Shown here: piece by piece, positions 52,929 to 63,681 of the stretch | Layout: every line of letters begins with the position of its first letter | Numbering within the stretch: the first letter of the stretch is position 1 | NCBI RefSeq assembly: GCF_038002605.1 | Contig: NZ_JBBOCT010000001.1 | Span: 2,604,001 to 2,668,000 of the forward strand | Direction: 5' to 3' | From: Bacillus sp. FSL K6-3431 | GTDB taxonomy: Bacteria; Bacillota; Bacilli; Bacillales; Bacillaceae_C | DNA length: 64,000 nucleotides | Program-made: the position numbers and the translations under genes | The notes under the pieces: model-generated | Told to the model about the DNA's origin: nothing | Database searches by the model: none | Seen by the model: the letters and a program-made list of their open reading frames with translations, nothing else

Positions 52929-53957
52929 TTACTTCTTGTCTTCTTTTTGTTCTAATATGTTGTTTTCATTTGCACTCTTTCTAATGATAAGTTCTGAACC
53001 TAGATACAATGTTTTGACATACTTGCGTTTTTCCTGAACTTGCTCAAGCAATAACGCTAGACCATTACTGCATATTTCCTGCGTATCAATATGAAAAGTC
53101 GTGAGCGGTGGCGATACATATTTAGCTACACTAATATTGTTAATGCTAATAACACTTACTCTATTTGGAATGGTAATCCCTTTTTCATTCAATGCTTGAA
53201 GGCAACCAACAGCAATTGGATCAGAAGCGATAAAGAAGGCAGTAGGTAGCTGATCGCCTAGCTTTTCAATGGCATTAGCCATAATGCGATAACCATTATC
53301 TACCGAGAATCCTCTGTGGGTAAAAACATATTCATCATCCAGTAAACCCTTCTCATGCATATAACTACGAAAAGTCTCTTCACGCAAATCCATATCTTCT
53401 TCATCCGTGTTGGGATTATGATATGTCCCGCCTATAAAACCAATACTCTGATGCCCTCTTTCCATATGATAATCAATCGCTCTTTTTGTTATTTGCACCA
53501 AATCTGGTCTAACTGAATCATAATGATATGGATCAGGTGTCGAATCCAGAAAAACTCCGTTAGAAGTAATACTTCTCAAGTGAGCCAATTCTTTATCTGA
53601 AAATGTACCTACCGCTAGAAACCCCTCAATATTATCAGGAATGGCATCCATTCCGTTAGAAATTTTGTATGTTGTTAATTCAACATTAAACGCTTCTGCA
53701 AGCTTCTCTATCTCTAATCTCATTGACTTAAAATACACATCTTCTAATTCCTCTTTATCCGTTAACCAGTATAAAAAAGCAATGTTTTTAACCAATTGCT
53801 TCACTGTTTTCTTCCGATAATTCAATCTCTCGGCAACCTCGTAAATCTTTTCTCGCGTTTCCTGTGGAACAGTAAGATTTGGATCATTATTTAACACACG
53901 GGAAACAGTAGAAATTGAGTACCCAGCTACTTCTGCTACATCCTTTATTTTAGTCAT
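52929..53957 (-). CDS. ganR: LacI family repressor of the gan genes
   Basis: A 342-residue LacI/GalR repressor. The N-terminal HTH is TKIKDVAEVAGYSISTVSRVL with the hinge NYRKKTVKQLV; the ligand domain shows HQSIGFIGGTYHNP and FIASDPIAVGCLQAL. ATG 53957 follows GGAGG with eight bases; the longer frame to 53975 has no site. Its location before ganSPQA, and shared operator-like sequences in front of ganR and ganS, support a role as the galacto-oligosaccharide-responsive repressor. Confidence 0.9.
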   Translation of the reverse strand: MTKIKDVAEVAGYSISTVSRVLNNDPNLTVPQETREKIYEVAERLNYRKKTVKQLVKNIAFLYWLTDKEELEDVYFKSMRLEIEKLAEAFNVELTTYKISNGMDAIPDNIEGFLAVGTFSDKELAHLRSITSNGVFLDSTPDPYHYDSVRPDLVQITKRAIDYHMERGHQSIGFIGGTYHNPNTDEEDMDLREETFRSYMHEKGLLDDEYVFTHRGFSVDNGYRIMANAIEKLGDQLPTAFFIASDPIAVGCLQALNEKGITIPNRVSVISINNISVAKYVSPPLTTFHIDTQEICSNGLALLLEQVQEKRKYVKTLYLGSELIIRKSANENNILEQKEDKK

Positions 53958-53991
53958 TTCAATTACCTCCATCAAAAATCATAACTAACAA

Positions 53992-54005
53992 GTAAAATAC
54001 TTTAC
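53992..54005 (-). promoter_or_regulatory. candidate GanR autoregulatory operator
   Basis: GTAAAATACTTTAC, one base different from the site before ganS (GTAAAATAGTTTAC), lies 35 bases upstream of the ganR start; a half site GGTAAAATA follows at about 54010-54018. Confidence 0.55.
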
Positions 54006-54099
54006 CTTTATTTTACCATAGTTTTTACTAGCGTCAATCCTTCCTTCGTACTGTCTTATTTAGACGTGACTCACAACCTTTTTTTCAAGCCTAATTCAT

Positions 54100-54250
54100 T
54101 TGAGGAGTATCTTTTTTCATGACGGGATGAATGTTATAAGGAAGGAGCAAAAACTAAAACATACTCGGTTACGATTAAATCGACAGAGCATCTGGAACAA
54201 GAAGCCTTTCAAGAGACCGAAGCGTTTAAACTACTAGCGAAATATTGATA
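54100..54250 (+). pseudogene. 3' scrap of an unidentified gene
   Basis: From about 54139 the + strand reads KEGAKTKTYSVTIKSTEHLE then QEAFQETEAFKLLAKY and TGA at 54246-54248. The composition looks coding, but no start or upstream part remains. I do not recognise the family. Confidence 0.3.
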
Positions 54251-54393
54251 CATGATTGAAGCTAAAAATAGCGAAATAAAAAACAAACACGGGTATGATT
54301 AGGGATGCAAATCCAAGAAGCTACCACCATATTTGTGGCAAATATGAAAAGAATAATATAGTTAAAAAGCGAAAAAGAGTACGGAATAGAAGA

Positions 54394-54442
54394 AAAAAAG
54401 GAGGTTTTCAAAAAAGAGACTTTTGAAAAATCCTCCTTTTTA
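54394..54442. terminator. terminator hairpin between ganR and purF
   Basis: AAAAAGGAGG-TTTTCAAAA pairs with TTTTGAAAA-TCCTCCTTTTT; both strands end in T-rich sequence. It probably ends the purine transcript about 180 bases after purF. Confidence 0.8.
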
Positions 54443-54622
54443 ATACTACGGTTTTTCAGTGGCCTCTGAGGTACAAACAAGGAGGCTCAACGATCACCTC
54501 TAAGGTGCCGTATAGTGGTGGAAACTCACCAAATTCTATCTCAAGTTACGTCAGATTTTATAGGTTTTTTGTGTCAAAGAAACCGATCTTTTTAGAAACA
54601 CTCAATTTTTAGGCACTAATTT

Positions 54623-56032
54623 CTAGTAACTCGTATAAGGCATTTCTTTCTCATGGTCCTTTTTTACAGGATATTTCCCTGTCATACATGCCGTACATAA
54701 TCCTTGATTAATAGAACGGTCCTTTAGAATAGCTCTTTCTAATCCTTCTTCCGATAAATAGGCAATGCTTTCCGCACCAATTATTTCAGCTATTTCATTA
54801 CTTGTATGATTGCAAGCAATGAGTTCATCTCTTGTTGAAATGTCAATTCCGTAATAGCAAGGATTCTGGATAGCTGGGGATGCAATTCGAACATGGACTT
54901 CTTTAGCACCCGCATTTTTTAACATTTGTACGATTCGCTTGCTTGTTGTCCCCCGTACAATGGAATCATCAATCATAATCACGCTTTTTCCTTCAATAAT
55001 TCCGCGAACGGGGGAGAGTTTCATCTTCACACCTTGTTCACGAAGTTCCTGGGATGGTTGAATAAACGTTCTGCCAACATAGCGATTCTTAATGATTCCG
55101 ATCTCATATGGAAGACCAATTTCCTCCGCAAAACCAATTGCTGCAGAAATGCTGGAATCAGGAACCCCTATGACAATATCCGCATCGACTTTAGCTTCTT
55201 TGGCTAATTCCTTGCCCATTTGTTTGCGGGATGCATGAACATTCACATAATTAAGGTTACTATCTGGTCTAGATAAGTACACGTATTCCATTGCACACAA
55301 TTTTCGTTGCCTTCGTTGTGCAAAAGTCATTGATCGCACCCCATCATCATCGATGGTTATTAATTCACCAGGCAGTACTTCACGTAAAAAGGTTGCACCG
55401 ATTTGATCAAATGCGCATGTTTCCGATGCAATAACATAGGCATCCTCAAGCAAACCAATGGATAATGGACGAATTCCAGTTGGATCAAGGGCGGCATACA
55501 TTTTATTTTCTGTTAAAATTAAATAAGCATAAGCACCACCCAATTGATTCAATGCATCACCAATTGTTTTCTCATTGACACCTTGCCCATTTCGTTTGAT
55601 TAGATGTGCCAACACTTCGGTATCAGAAGAAGTTTGCAGGATGCTGCCCTGTCCTTCTAACTGCCCTCGTAATTCATAGGCATTCATTATGTTTCCGTTA
55701 TGTGCGAATGCCATACTGCCTGATTGTTGCTGGAACAATAATGGCTGTACATTTTCAAGTCCCTTCCCACCCTGTGTTGAGTAACGGACATGACCGATGG
55801 CAATCCGTCCTTGCAATTGGTCCATTTTTTTATTTTTAAATACATCATCTACTAAGCCTAAACCTTTATGAGCTTTTAATTCCACACCATCACTTACTGC
55901 AACACCCGCACCTTCTTGCCCGCGATGTTGCATGGAATGGAGACCATAGTACGTTAATTCAGCCGCTTTATCATGACCCCAAATTCCAAATACACCACAC
56001 TCTTCATTTATGCCTTTGATTTCAGCAAGCAT
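54623..56032 (-). CDS. purF: amidophosphoribosyltransferase PurF
   Basis: First step of purine synthesis: PRPP plus glutamine to phosphoribosylamine. The 469-residue protein begins [20 protein letters not shown]; as in B. subtilis, an 11-residue propeptide is removed to expose Cys12, the glutaminase nucleophile. Later come RYSTQGG, AHNGNI, the PRPP loop [13 protein letters not shown] and C-terminal Cys residues ([17 protein letters not shown]) that likely bind the Fe-S cluster. ATG 56032 follows GGAAGGGAG and overlaps purL by about 25 bases. It is the last gene here: purM, purN, purH and purD do not follow. Confidence 0.97.
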   Translation of the reverse strand: MLAEIKGINEECGVFGIWGHDKAAELTYYGLHSMQHRGQEGAGVAVSDGVELKAHKGLGLVDDVFKNKKMDQLQGRIAIGHVRYSTQGGKGLENVQPLLFQQQSGSMAFAHNGNIMNAYELRGQLEGQGSILQTSSDTEVLAHLIKRNGQGVNEKTIGDALNQLGGAYAYLILTENKMYAALDPTGIRPLSIGLLEDAYVIASETCAFDQIGATFLREVLPGELITIDDDGVRSMTFAQRRQRKLCAMEYVYLSRPDSNLNYVNVHASRKQMGKELAKEAKVDADIVIGVPDSSISAAIGFAEEIGLPYEIGIIKNRYVGRTFIQPSQELREQGVKMKLSPVRGIIEGKSVIMIDDSIVRGTTSKRIVQMLKNAGAKEVHVRIASPAIQNPCYYGIDISTRDELIACNHTSNEIAEIIGAESIAYLSEEGLERAILKDRSINQGLCTACMTGKYPVKKDHEKEMPYTSY

Positions 56033-58236
56033 GGAATAGCTCCCTTCCAAAGACTTTCAAGCTCTTTCACGTTCTCGCAAATAACTTCCTCTTCATTCAC
56101 TAGAACCTCGAGTATCCCACTATCCGTAACCGTACCAATTGCTTTGGCATCTTCCACGACGTTTTCAAACTGTTCTTTGTTCCCCGCTTTTATAGTCACG
56201 ATGAATCTAGATTGTGTTTCACTAAATAATTCAACGGTCGTATCACCAGTAACGTTCATTTTTACTCCTAATCCCTTGTCGCCAAAGACACTTTCCGCTA
56301 ATGCCACTGCAAAGCCACCTTCAGCTATATCATGGGCAGATACTACCAAACCAGATTGAATCGCTTCTAGCAATTCCTTTTGTCTTTTTGCCTCGATATC
56401 TAAATTAATCATAGGTGCTTTGCCTTCATATTTGCCTTGAATGACATTTTGCAATTCGCTTCCGCCAAATTCGGGATCTGCTTCTCCAATAATATAAACG
56501 ATGTCTCCTGCATTTTGGAAAAAGCTTGGTGTTATATGTTCTAACGATTCATGTAAACCAACCATTCCAATAACTGTAGTTGGAAAAATCGATTTCCCCT
56601 TCGATTGATTATACAGAGAAACATTTCCACTAATGACAGGTGTTTGAAGTGTATGACATGCCGCACTCATACCTTCCACACTTTTCTCCATTTGCCAGAA
56701 AATTTCTGGATTCTTTGGATTACCAAAGTTTAGGCCATCTGTTAGTCCGAGTGGTTTTGCACCGGAGCAGACAATATTTCTCGCTGCTTCAGCTACAGCA
56801 ATTTTCCCACCTGTTTCCGGGTCTAAATAAATGTAGCGTGAATTACAATCCGTTGTTATCGCAAGTGCCTTGTCATGACCTTTGACACGAATAACCGCCG
56901 CATCCGAACCAGGAGCAACTACGGTATTGGTCTGTACCATGGAATCATAATGATCATAGACCCATTCTTTACTTGCAATCGTTGGTTGTTGTAATAATTT
57001 CTTTAGCATCTGTGCATGATTTTGAATTTCTGGAATCTCATTTTCCATACTTTGAAAATATTTAAAATAATCTGCTTCCACTGATGGCATATGATAAACT
57101 GGTGCATCATCTGCGAGAGGATCAACTGGGATATCAGCCACCACTTCACCACGATGTTTAATCCGAAATACTTTTTCTTCAATTACTTTACCAACAGGAA
57201 CAGCATGTAATGCATATTTTTCAAATACTTCGATAATTTCTTGTTCACGCCCTTGTTTTACACATAACAGCATCCGCTCTTGTGACTCAGAAAGCATCAT
57301 TTCATATGCGGTCATATCTAATTCCCGTTGCGGGACAAGATCGAGGTTCATTTCCAATCCTGTACCTGCCTTACTCGCCATTTCAGATGCGGATGAAGTT
57401 AATCCCGCTGCACCCATATCCTGCATTCCAACTAGTGCATCTGAATGGATGACTTCTAAACATGCTTCAATCATGAGTTTTTCCATGAATGGATCCCCAA
57501 CTTGAACAGATGGACGGTCTTTGAATGCATCATCTCCTAAATCATCGGATGCGAATGTTGCTCCGTGAATCCCGTCACGCCCTGTTGGTGGGCCGGCATA
57601 AAGAATGGTATTTCCTATCCCTTTCGCAAGACCTTTTTGGATGTCATCATGATGAATTAATCCGATACACATCGCATTAACGAGTGGGTTCTCTTCATAA
57701 CTATCATCAAATTGAACCTCACCACCAACTGTTGGAACACCGACACAGTTCCCATAGCCCGCAATCCCATTTACTACTTCGGTAAAAAGATATTTCGTAC
57801 GTTCGTTTTTTAAATTTCCGAAACGAAGCGAATTCATTGAAGCTACAGGTCGTGCCCCCATGGAAAAAATATCGCGTATTATTCCACCAACACCTGTTGC
57901 AGCTCCTTGATACGGTTCTACTGCAGAAGGGTGGTTATGACTTTCCACTTTAAAAACAACTGCTTGATTGTCGCCAATGTCAATAATCCCTGCGCCTTCC
58001 CCGGGACCTTGAAGAACATTTGGTGATTTAGTTGGGAACTTTTTTAACAAGACTTTAGACGTCTTATAACTACAATGTTCCGACCACATAACAGAGAAAA
58101 TTCCCGTTTCAGTAAAATTCGGAAGACGTTTCAAGATTTTTTTAATCAGATCATATTCTCCGTCACCTAAACCCATCTCTTGATAGACTTTCTTTTCCTC
58201 GATTTGCTCTGGGCTCCATTCACGCGTTTGCAACAT
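56008..58236 (-). CDS. purL: phosphoribosylformylglycinamidine synthase subunit PurL
   Basis: ATP-dependent amidation of FGAR, the fourth step of the pathway; small type of 742 residues that works with PurQ and Pur[13 protein letters not shown] and [26 protein letters not shown] are family signatures; [17 protein letters not shown] sequence, [20 protein letters not shown] and the second AIRS-like half follow. Start ATG follows GGAGG and overlaps the end of purQ by 17 bases. Intact and full length. Confidence 0.97.
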   Translation of the reverse strand: MLQTREWSPEQIEEKKVYQEMGLGDGEYDLIKKILKRLPNFTETGIFSVMWSEHCSYKTSKVLLKKFPTKSPNVLQGPGEGAGIIDIGDNQAVVFKVESHNHPSAVEPYQGAATGVGGIIRDIFSMGARPVASMNSLRFGNLKNERTKYLFTEVVNGIAGYGNCVGVPTVGGEVQFDDSYEENPLVNAMCIGLIHHDDIQKGLAKGIGNTILYAGPPTGRDGIHGATFASDDLGDDAFKDRPSVQVGDPFMEKLMIEACLEVIHSDALVGMQDMGAAGLTSSASEMASKAGTGLEMNLDLVPQRELDMTAYEMMLSESQERMLLCVKQGREQEIIEVFEKYALHAVPVGKVIEEKVFRIKHRGEVVADIPVDPLADDAPVYHMPSVEADYFKYFQSMENEIPEIQNHAQMLKKLLQQPTIASKEWVYDHYDSMVQTNTVVAPGSDAAVIRVKGHDKALAITTDCNSRYIYLDPETGGKIAVAEAARNIVCSGAKPLGLTDGLNFGNPKNPEIFWQMEKSVEGMSAACHTLQTPVISGNVSLYNQSKGKSIFPTTVIGMVGLHESLEHITPSFFQNAGDIVYIIGEADPEFGGSELQNVIQGKYEGKAPMINLDIEAKRQKELLEAIQSGLVVSAHDIAEGGFAVALAESVFGDKGLGVKMNVTGDTTVELFSETQSRFIVTIKAGNKEQFENVVEDAKAIGTVTDSGILEVLVNEEEVICENVKELESLWKGAIPCLLKSKA

Positions 58237-58903
58237 AGGTTTTCCTCCAATTCTTGATGATGGACTCGAATAATTTTACACCATCATCACTACCTAAAAG
58301 TACCTCCACTGCACGTTCTGGATGTGGCATCATTCCGAGAACATTTCCCTGTTTATTGATAATTCCTGCAATATCTGCTACAGAGCCATTTGGATTATTT
58401 TTATATGTGAAAACAATTTGATTGTTTGCTCGTAAATTTGCTAATGTTTCCGCATCACAGAAATAGTTTCCTTCCCCATGGGCGATTGGAAAACAAACGA
58501 CTTCCTCTTTTGCATAGCCCATTGTAAATATTGTTTCATTATTTTCTACAACTAAGCTTTCCTGATGGCACATAAATGATAGATTTTTATTCCGCATTAA
58601 GGCACCTGGAAGTAGTCCGGATTCTGTTAACACTTGGAATCCGTTACAAACGCCTAAAACGGCTTTTCCTTGTCTTGCATGCTCCTGAACCTGTTTCATC
58701 ACGTCCGATGTTGCAGCAACAGCACCAGATCGTAAGTAATCCCCATAGGAGAATCCACCTGGGAGTATAATTGCATCATAGTTTTCTAAATTACTATTCT
58801 GATACCAGACTAAATCCACTTCCTCACCAAGTATTTCATTGACTGCATGGTACATATCTCTGTCACAGTTTGAACCCGGAAAAACAATTACAGCAAATTT
58901 CAC
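58220..58903 (-). CDS. purQ: phosphoribosylformylglycinamidine synthase subunit PurQ
   Basis: Glutaminase subunit of FGAM synthase, 227 residues, class I amidotransferase. FPGSNCDRD at the start, [11 protein letters not shown] with the nucleophile Cys, and [10 protein letters not shown] with the His/Glu of the triad. It passes ammonia to PurL. Its ATG overlaps the purS stop by four bases. Confidence 0.97.
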   Translation of the reverse strand: MKFAVIVFPGSNCDRDMYHAVNEILGEEVDLVWYQNSNLENYDAIILPGGFSYGDYLRSGAVAATSDVMKQVQEHARQGKAVLGVCNGFQVLTESGLLPGALMRNKNLSFMCHQESLVVENNETIFTMGYAKEEVVCFPIAHGEGNYFCDAETLANLRANNQIVFTYKNNPNGSVADIAGIINKQGNVLGMMPHPERAVEVLLGSDDGVKLFESIIKNWRKTYVANA

Positions 58904-59151
58904 GAGCGAACAGCCTCCTCCACCTCAAAACGATACTCTTCCATTACTGGATTCGCAAGCAGTTTATTACACATTTCCGTTACACGCGCTTCCAAGTCAG
59001 GACTATCCTCCACATGTAATTCAATGACCTTTCCAACTCGAGTTTCCTTTACCATTTCAAAACCTAATGAATTCAGTGACTCCCCAATCGTTTTCCCTTG
59101 TGGATCTAATACACCTGCTTTTAATGTGATATAAACGGTAACCTTCTTCAT
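58900..59151 (-). CDS. purS: phosphoribosylformylglycinamidine synthase subunit PurS
   Basis: Small 83-residue subunit that links PurL and Pur[21 protein letters not shown] and [17 protein letters not shown] are typical. Both ends overlap neighbours by four bases (purC before, purQ after), showing tight translational coupling. Confidence 0.96.
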   Translation of the reverse strand: MKKVTVYITLKAGVLDPQGKTIGESLNSLGFEMVKETRVGKVIELHVEDSPDLEARVTEMCNKLLANPVMEEYRFEVEEAVRS

Positions 59152-59858
59152 ACTTTTGCCTCCAGTCGTTGTAAAATTTCCTCATATACCTCAATTAAAT
59201 CCCCTATACCTTGACGAAAAACATCTTTATCCAATTTATCTTCTGTTTCTTTATCCCACAGGCGACATGTGTCTGGTGATATTTCATCAGAAAGGACAAT
59301 GTGATCTTTTATTTTTCCAAATTCCAATTTAAAATCTACTAATATCACATTTACTTCTGAAAATAATTCCATTAACAAGTTATTAATTTGAAGTGCTTTG
59401 GATTTCATTTCCTGTAATTCTCTTGGATTAATCTTCGTTAACAATAGGGCATGGTCATCATTTATCAATGGATCACCCAGGTCATCATTTTTGTAATATA
59501 ATTCCACGAGTGGTGGATAAAATGGTGTCCTATCTTTTTTCCCCAATCGTTTGGTAATGCTTCCTGCCGCTATATTACGAACGATAACTTCTATTGGGAT
59601 CATTTCCGATTTTTTAACAAGCTGTTCGGTCTCATTTAATTGCTTAATAAAATGAGAGTCCATTCCTTTTTGGCGAAGGTATTCAAAAATCCGTGATGAG
59701 ATTTCATTATTTAAACGACCTTTTCCAATGAATGTAGCTTTCTTTTCCCCATTAAATGCAGTTGCATCATTTTTATAGGATAAAACTAGTTTCCCTGGTT
59801 GTTCAGCTGCTTTAAAAACTTTCTTTGCTTTCCCTTCATATAGGAGTTCAGCTTTCAT
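59148..59858 (-). CDS. purC: SAICAR synthetase PurC
   Basis: Joins CAIR and aspartate, a later step of purine synthesis. 236 residues: LLYEGKAKKVF at the N-terminus, KNDATAFNG, IPIEVIVRNIAAGS and LVDFKLEFG, SDEISPDTCRLWD near the end. Starts one base after the purB stop codon behind GGAG. Confidence 0.97.
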   Translation of the reverse strand: MKAELLYEGKAKKVFKAAEQPGKLVLSYKNDATAFNGEKKATFIGKGRLNNEISSRIFEYLRQKGMDSHFIKQLNETEQLVKKSEMIPIEVIVRNIAAGSITKRLGKKDRTPFYPPLVELYYKNDDLGDPLINDDHALLLTKINPRELQEMKSKALQINNLLMELFSEVNVILVDFKLEFGKIKDHIVLSDEISPDTCRLWDKETEDKLDKDVFRQGIGDLIEVYEEILQRLEAKV

Positions 59859-59859
59859 G

Positions 59860-61164
59860 TTATTCTCCTTCCGTTAGTCCGATTCTTTCAAAAATAACAT
59901 CAACATTTTTCAAATGCCATGTATAGTCAAAGCAATCATCAATCTCTTCCTGGGTAAGAGTCTGACTAATTTGTTCATCTTGTTCCAAAAGTTGTTTGAA
60001 GTGGGTTTCTGTTTCCCATGCCTCCATCGCTTTTGGCTGAACAATGTCATATGCCGTTTCCCTTGCCATTCCTTTATCAATAAATTTAAGCAATACACGT
60101 TGGGAGAAAATAACCCCATGCGTTTTATCAATGTTGCGCTTCATGTTTTCTGGGAACACAGTCAAGTTCTTCACAATATTACCGAAGCGATTCAGCATAT
60201 AGTTGAGTGCAATCGTAGCGTCTGGTAAAATCACACGTTCCGCTGATGAATGGGAAATGTCACGTTCATGCCATAAGCTAACATTTTCATAAGAAGTCAC
60301 CATGTATCCACGCAGGACACGCGCCATGCCTGTCATATTCTCTGAAACAATTGGATTACGTTTATGAGGCATTGCGGAAGATCCTTTTTGTCCTTTAGCA
60401 AAACGTTCTTCCACTTCCCAAGTTTCTGTCTTTTGCAACCCACGAATTTCAGTTGCAAACTTTTCAATAGATGTTGCTATTAATGCAAGTGTCGATATAT
60501 ATGCAGCATGACGGTCACGCTGTAAGGTTTGTGTTGAGACAGGTGCAGGTGAAATCCCGAGCTTATCACAAACATATTTTTCCACAAATGGATCAATGTT
60601 TGCATAGGTACCAACGGCTCCAGATAATTTACCAAATGCCATATTTTTAGCTGCCAATTCAAAACGCTCTAAATTACGTTTCATTTCTTCATACCAAAGT
60701 GCAAGTTTGAGGCCAAATGTGGTTGGTTCCGCGTGCACACCATGTGTCCGCCCCATCATAACTGTATGTTTATGTTCGATAGCTTTATTTTTCAAAATTT
60801 CGATGAAGTTGTGTAAGTCTTTACGAATAATTTCATTTGCTTGTTTGATAAGGTAAGAAAGGGCCGTGTCGACCACATCTGTAGAAGTTAACCCATAGTG
60901 AATCCATTTCCTTTCCTCCCCTAACGTTTCTGATACTGCACGAGTAAAAGCAACAACATCATGACGGGTTTCTTGTTCAATTTCATATATTCGATCGATA
61001 TCAAAGGATGCATTTCTACGAAGTTCTTTGATATCTTCTTTGGGAATGACTCCAAGTTCACTCCATGCTTCACATGCTAAGATTTCAACTTCTAACCATG
61101 CTTTGAACTTATTTTCTTCTGTCCAAATCTTTCCCATTTCCTCTCTAGTGTAGCGTTCAATCAA
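59860..61164 (-). CDS. purB: adenylosuccinate lyase PurB
   Basis: Cleaves SAICAR and adenylosuccinate; acts in both AICAR and AMP formation. 434 residues with [27 protein letters not shown] (catalytic His) and the fumarase-superfamily loop [11 protein letters not shown]. The start is TTG 61164 seven bases after GAGGAGG. It is now the first intact gene of the operon; purE and purK, which precede purB in B. subtilis, are reduced to a scar upstream. A short frame ending EILEEAKH runs into its start codon. Confidence 0.97.
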   Translation of the reverse strand: MIERYTREEMGKIWTEENKFKAWLEVEILACEAWSELGVIPKEDIKELRRNASFDIDRIYEIEQETRHDVVAFTRAVSETLGEERKWIHYGLTSTDVVDTALSYLIKQANEIIRKDLHNFIEILKNKAIEHKHTVMMGRTHGVHAEPTTFGLKLALWYEEMKRNLERFELAAKNMAFGKLSGAVGTYANIDPFVEKYVCDKLGISPAPVSTQTLQRDRHAAYISTLALIATSIEKFATEIRGLQKTETWEVEERFAKGQKGSSAMPHKRNPIVSENMTGMARVLRGYMVTSYENVSLWHERDISHSSAERVILPDATIALNYMLNRFGNIVKNLTVFPENMKRNIDKTHGVIFSQRVLLKFIDKGMARETAYDIVQPKAMEAWETETHFKQLLEQDEQISQTLTQEEIDDCFDYTWHLKNVDVIFERIGLTEGE

Positions 61165-61167
61165 TGT

Positions 61168-61302
61168 TTTGCCTCCTCTAATATTTCAATTTCCGTTAAC
61201 ACTTGGTCCTTTGAATCACTATAATCCTGAAGAGCATTACATGTATATTGCTTAATCTTGTAATCTGATATCCTCCCCCATTATGACAACGGCACTGCCC
61301 AT
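61168..61302 (-). pseudogene. scar in the place of purEK
   Basis: An ATG at 61302 behind AAGGA opens MGSAVVIMGEDIRLQD then stops, which faintly resembles the PurE start (VxVIMGSxSD). In another frame, [18 protein letters not shown] ends at the purB ribosome site and resembles a PurK C-terminus (GHVTVLT...). Together they look like the two ends of purE-purK joined by a deletion of about 1.5 kb. Both matches are short, so this is an inference. Confidence 0.4.
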
Positions 61303-61341
61303 AAAATCCTTCTTTCTTTATGTAAATCTATATTGAATAAT

Positions 61342-61387
61342 GAAAAAGGTCTATTCCTCTTGCTCATATGAGGAAAGATGAATAGAC
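61342..61387 (-). terminator. leader hairpin or attenuator before purB
   Basis: GTCTATTC (61349-61356) and GAATAGAC (61380-61387) enclose a second palindrome CTCATATGAG; CTTTTT follows on the minus strand. It lies between the PurR box and purB, so it may be a leader terminator; it could alternatively end the purA transcript. The rest of 61430-61645 is AT-rich with no purine riboswitch that I can see. Confidence 0.55.
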
Positions 61388-61416
61388 TTCCTGAACAATT
61401 TGTTGTAGTAACACGA

Positions 61417-61429
61417 GTTTCCGAACATT
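61417..61429. promoter_or_regulatory. PurR box of the pur operon
   Basis: GTTTCCGAACATT matches AWWWCCGAACWWT at 12 of 13 positions. A weaker copy, CTTCCTGAACAAT, lies at 61387-61399 in the same direction. I could not place a sound promoter beside it. Confidence 0.55.
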
Positions 61430-61645
61430 GTTGACATCCTTTTAGGCTTTGATGATTAAATAAGTCGAAAAATAATCAAAAGTAAATAATGTTTATATAT
61501 ACATGCATCCGAAACACCATATTTTGATATAGTTCTTCTTTTAGGGATAGTCTTTACTTTTATATGCCATTACACTTCATGCTTAAACTGACAAAAATTT
61601 AAATTTAATGGACATAAAATTGCTTAAATTAACTTCTTATTTTTC

Positions 61646-62956
<1,311 letters not shown>

Positions 62957-62988
62957 CTAATATATGCTTTTAATACGTTAACTCATTC

Positions 62989-63065
62989 ATTTTATCAACA
63001 AAATAAAGCGTAGTCAATTCAAAACACGTACATTACATCGCATTTTATTATTATTGTTCGGTAAA
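62989..63065 (-). promoter_or_regulatory. purA promoter with a PurR box pair
   Basis: On the minus strand a -35 TTGACT (63017-63012), 17 bases, then -10 TAAAAT (62994-62989). Next to the -35 lies AAACACGTACATT (63022-63034, 10 of 13 to the PurR box), and 18 bases further the inverted box ATTGTTCGGTAAA (63053-63065, 12 of 13). An inverted pair with about 17 bases between is the known PurR arrangement. Confidence 0.65.
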
Positions 63066-63324
63066 TAAAATTTATGAAAACACCTAAAAAAAAGAAATTA
63101 ATCTAAAACCTAAAGAGATTAACAAACATAATAGATGTATGGTAGGAATTAAATAGAGGTGGAGAAAGATGACATATTAATGAATAAAAGAGATTTTCCA
63201 ATACCTGAAACAGATATTAATTGTGTTGGAAAAGTTTTATTGGGTGGTGTGAATTAGTAAATTCTTATTCAGGCGGAAAAACCCAACAATCCAGTGTTGT
63301 CATTTATTCGAAGGCACTTTCACA

Positions 63325-63452
63325 CCCTTGAACAACTGGCTCTTGAACTTTTCGATTATGTTCATTGGTACAACAATATCCGGATGCATAGTTCAATCGA
63401 TTATTTAAGTCCAATAGAATATAGAAACCTATCTTTTAAAAAAACTGCTTGA
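63325..63452 (+). pseudogene. IS3-family transposase remnant (OrfB C-terminus)
   Basis: LEQLALELFDYVHWYNNIR then MHSSIDYLSPIEYR and a stop at 63452: the C-terminal end of the integrase core of IS3/IS150-type OrfB, with the last catalytic Glu region missing. No intact ends are seen. It lies just before the trp promoter. Confidence 0.8.
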
Positions 63453-63506
63453 TTTAGTGTTGACATACCACCTTTTAAATTAGGAATTAGGTAAAATCAC
63501 CTTCAT

Positions 63507-63536
63507 GTTGACCACCTAACTTCATTTAGGATACAA
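63507..63536 (+). promoter_or_regulatory. sigma-A promoter of the trp leader
   Basis: TTGACC (63507-63512), an 18-base spacer, TACAAT (63531-63536). The start point should be near 63543, about a dozen bases before the first TRAP triplet. Confidence 0.65.
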
Positions 63537-63554
63537 TATAAATTGTCAGAAGAT

Positions 63555-63614
63555 TAGAAGAGTTGAGGCTAGGTATTCCTAGATTGAGAAGAGTTTAGTT
63601 GAGCTGAGTTTGAG
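63555..63614 (+). promoter_or_regulatory. TRAP (MtrB) binding site in the trp leader
   Basis: Eleven UAG/GAG triplets: 63555, 63560, 63565, 63570, 63580, 63586, 63591, 63596, 63601, 63606 and 63612, separated by two or three bases except one seven-base gap (GTATTCC). TRAP is a ring of eleven subunits that binds such triplets when loaded with tryptophan. CTAGG-TATT-CCTAG inside forms a small hairpin over the long gap. Confidence 0.85.
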
Positions 63615-63646
63615 ATTCCCCAATTTAATACACTCTAACTTTTTTT
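63607..63646 (+). terminator. attenuator terminator of the trp leader
   Basis: AGTTTGAG (63607-63614) pairs with CTCTAACT (63633-63640; one mismatch), followed by seven T. Its left arm overlaps the last TRAP triplets. The stem is weak as drawn, so the true fold may differ. Confidence 0.55.
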
Positions 63647-63681
63647 CCTCATCTCCTTTATTAATTAAGGAGGAAATTAAT

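Noticed and set aside
54262..54480. 72-residue minus-strand frame downstream of purF
   Set aside because: It runs through the terminator hairpin and lacks a ribosome site; I could not match it to purM or any other pur gene.
61165..61645. Purine riboswitch before purB
   Set aside because: Neither the TATAATATGG-like nor the TTTCTACC core is found on the minus strand.
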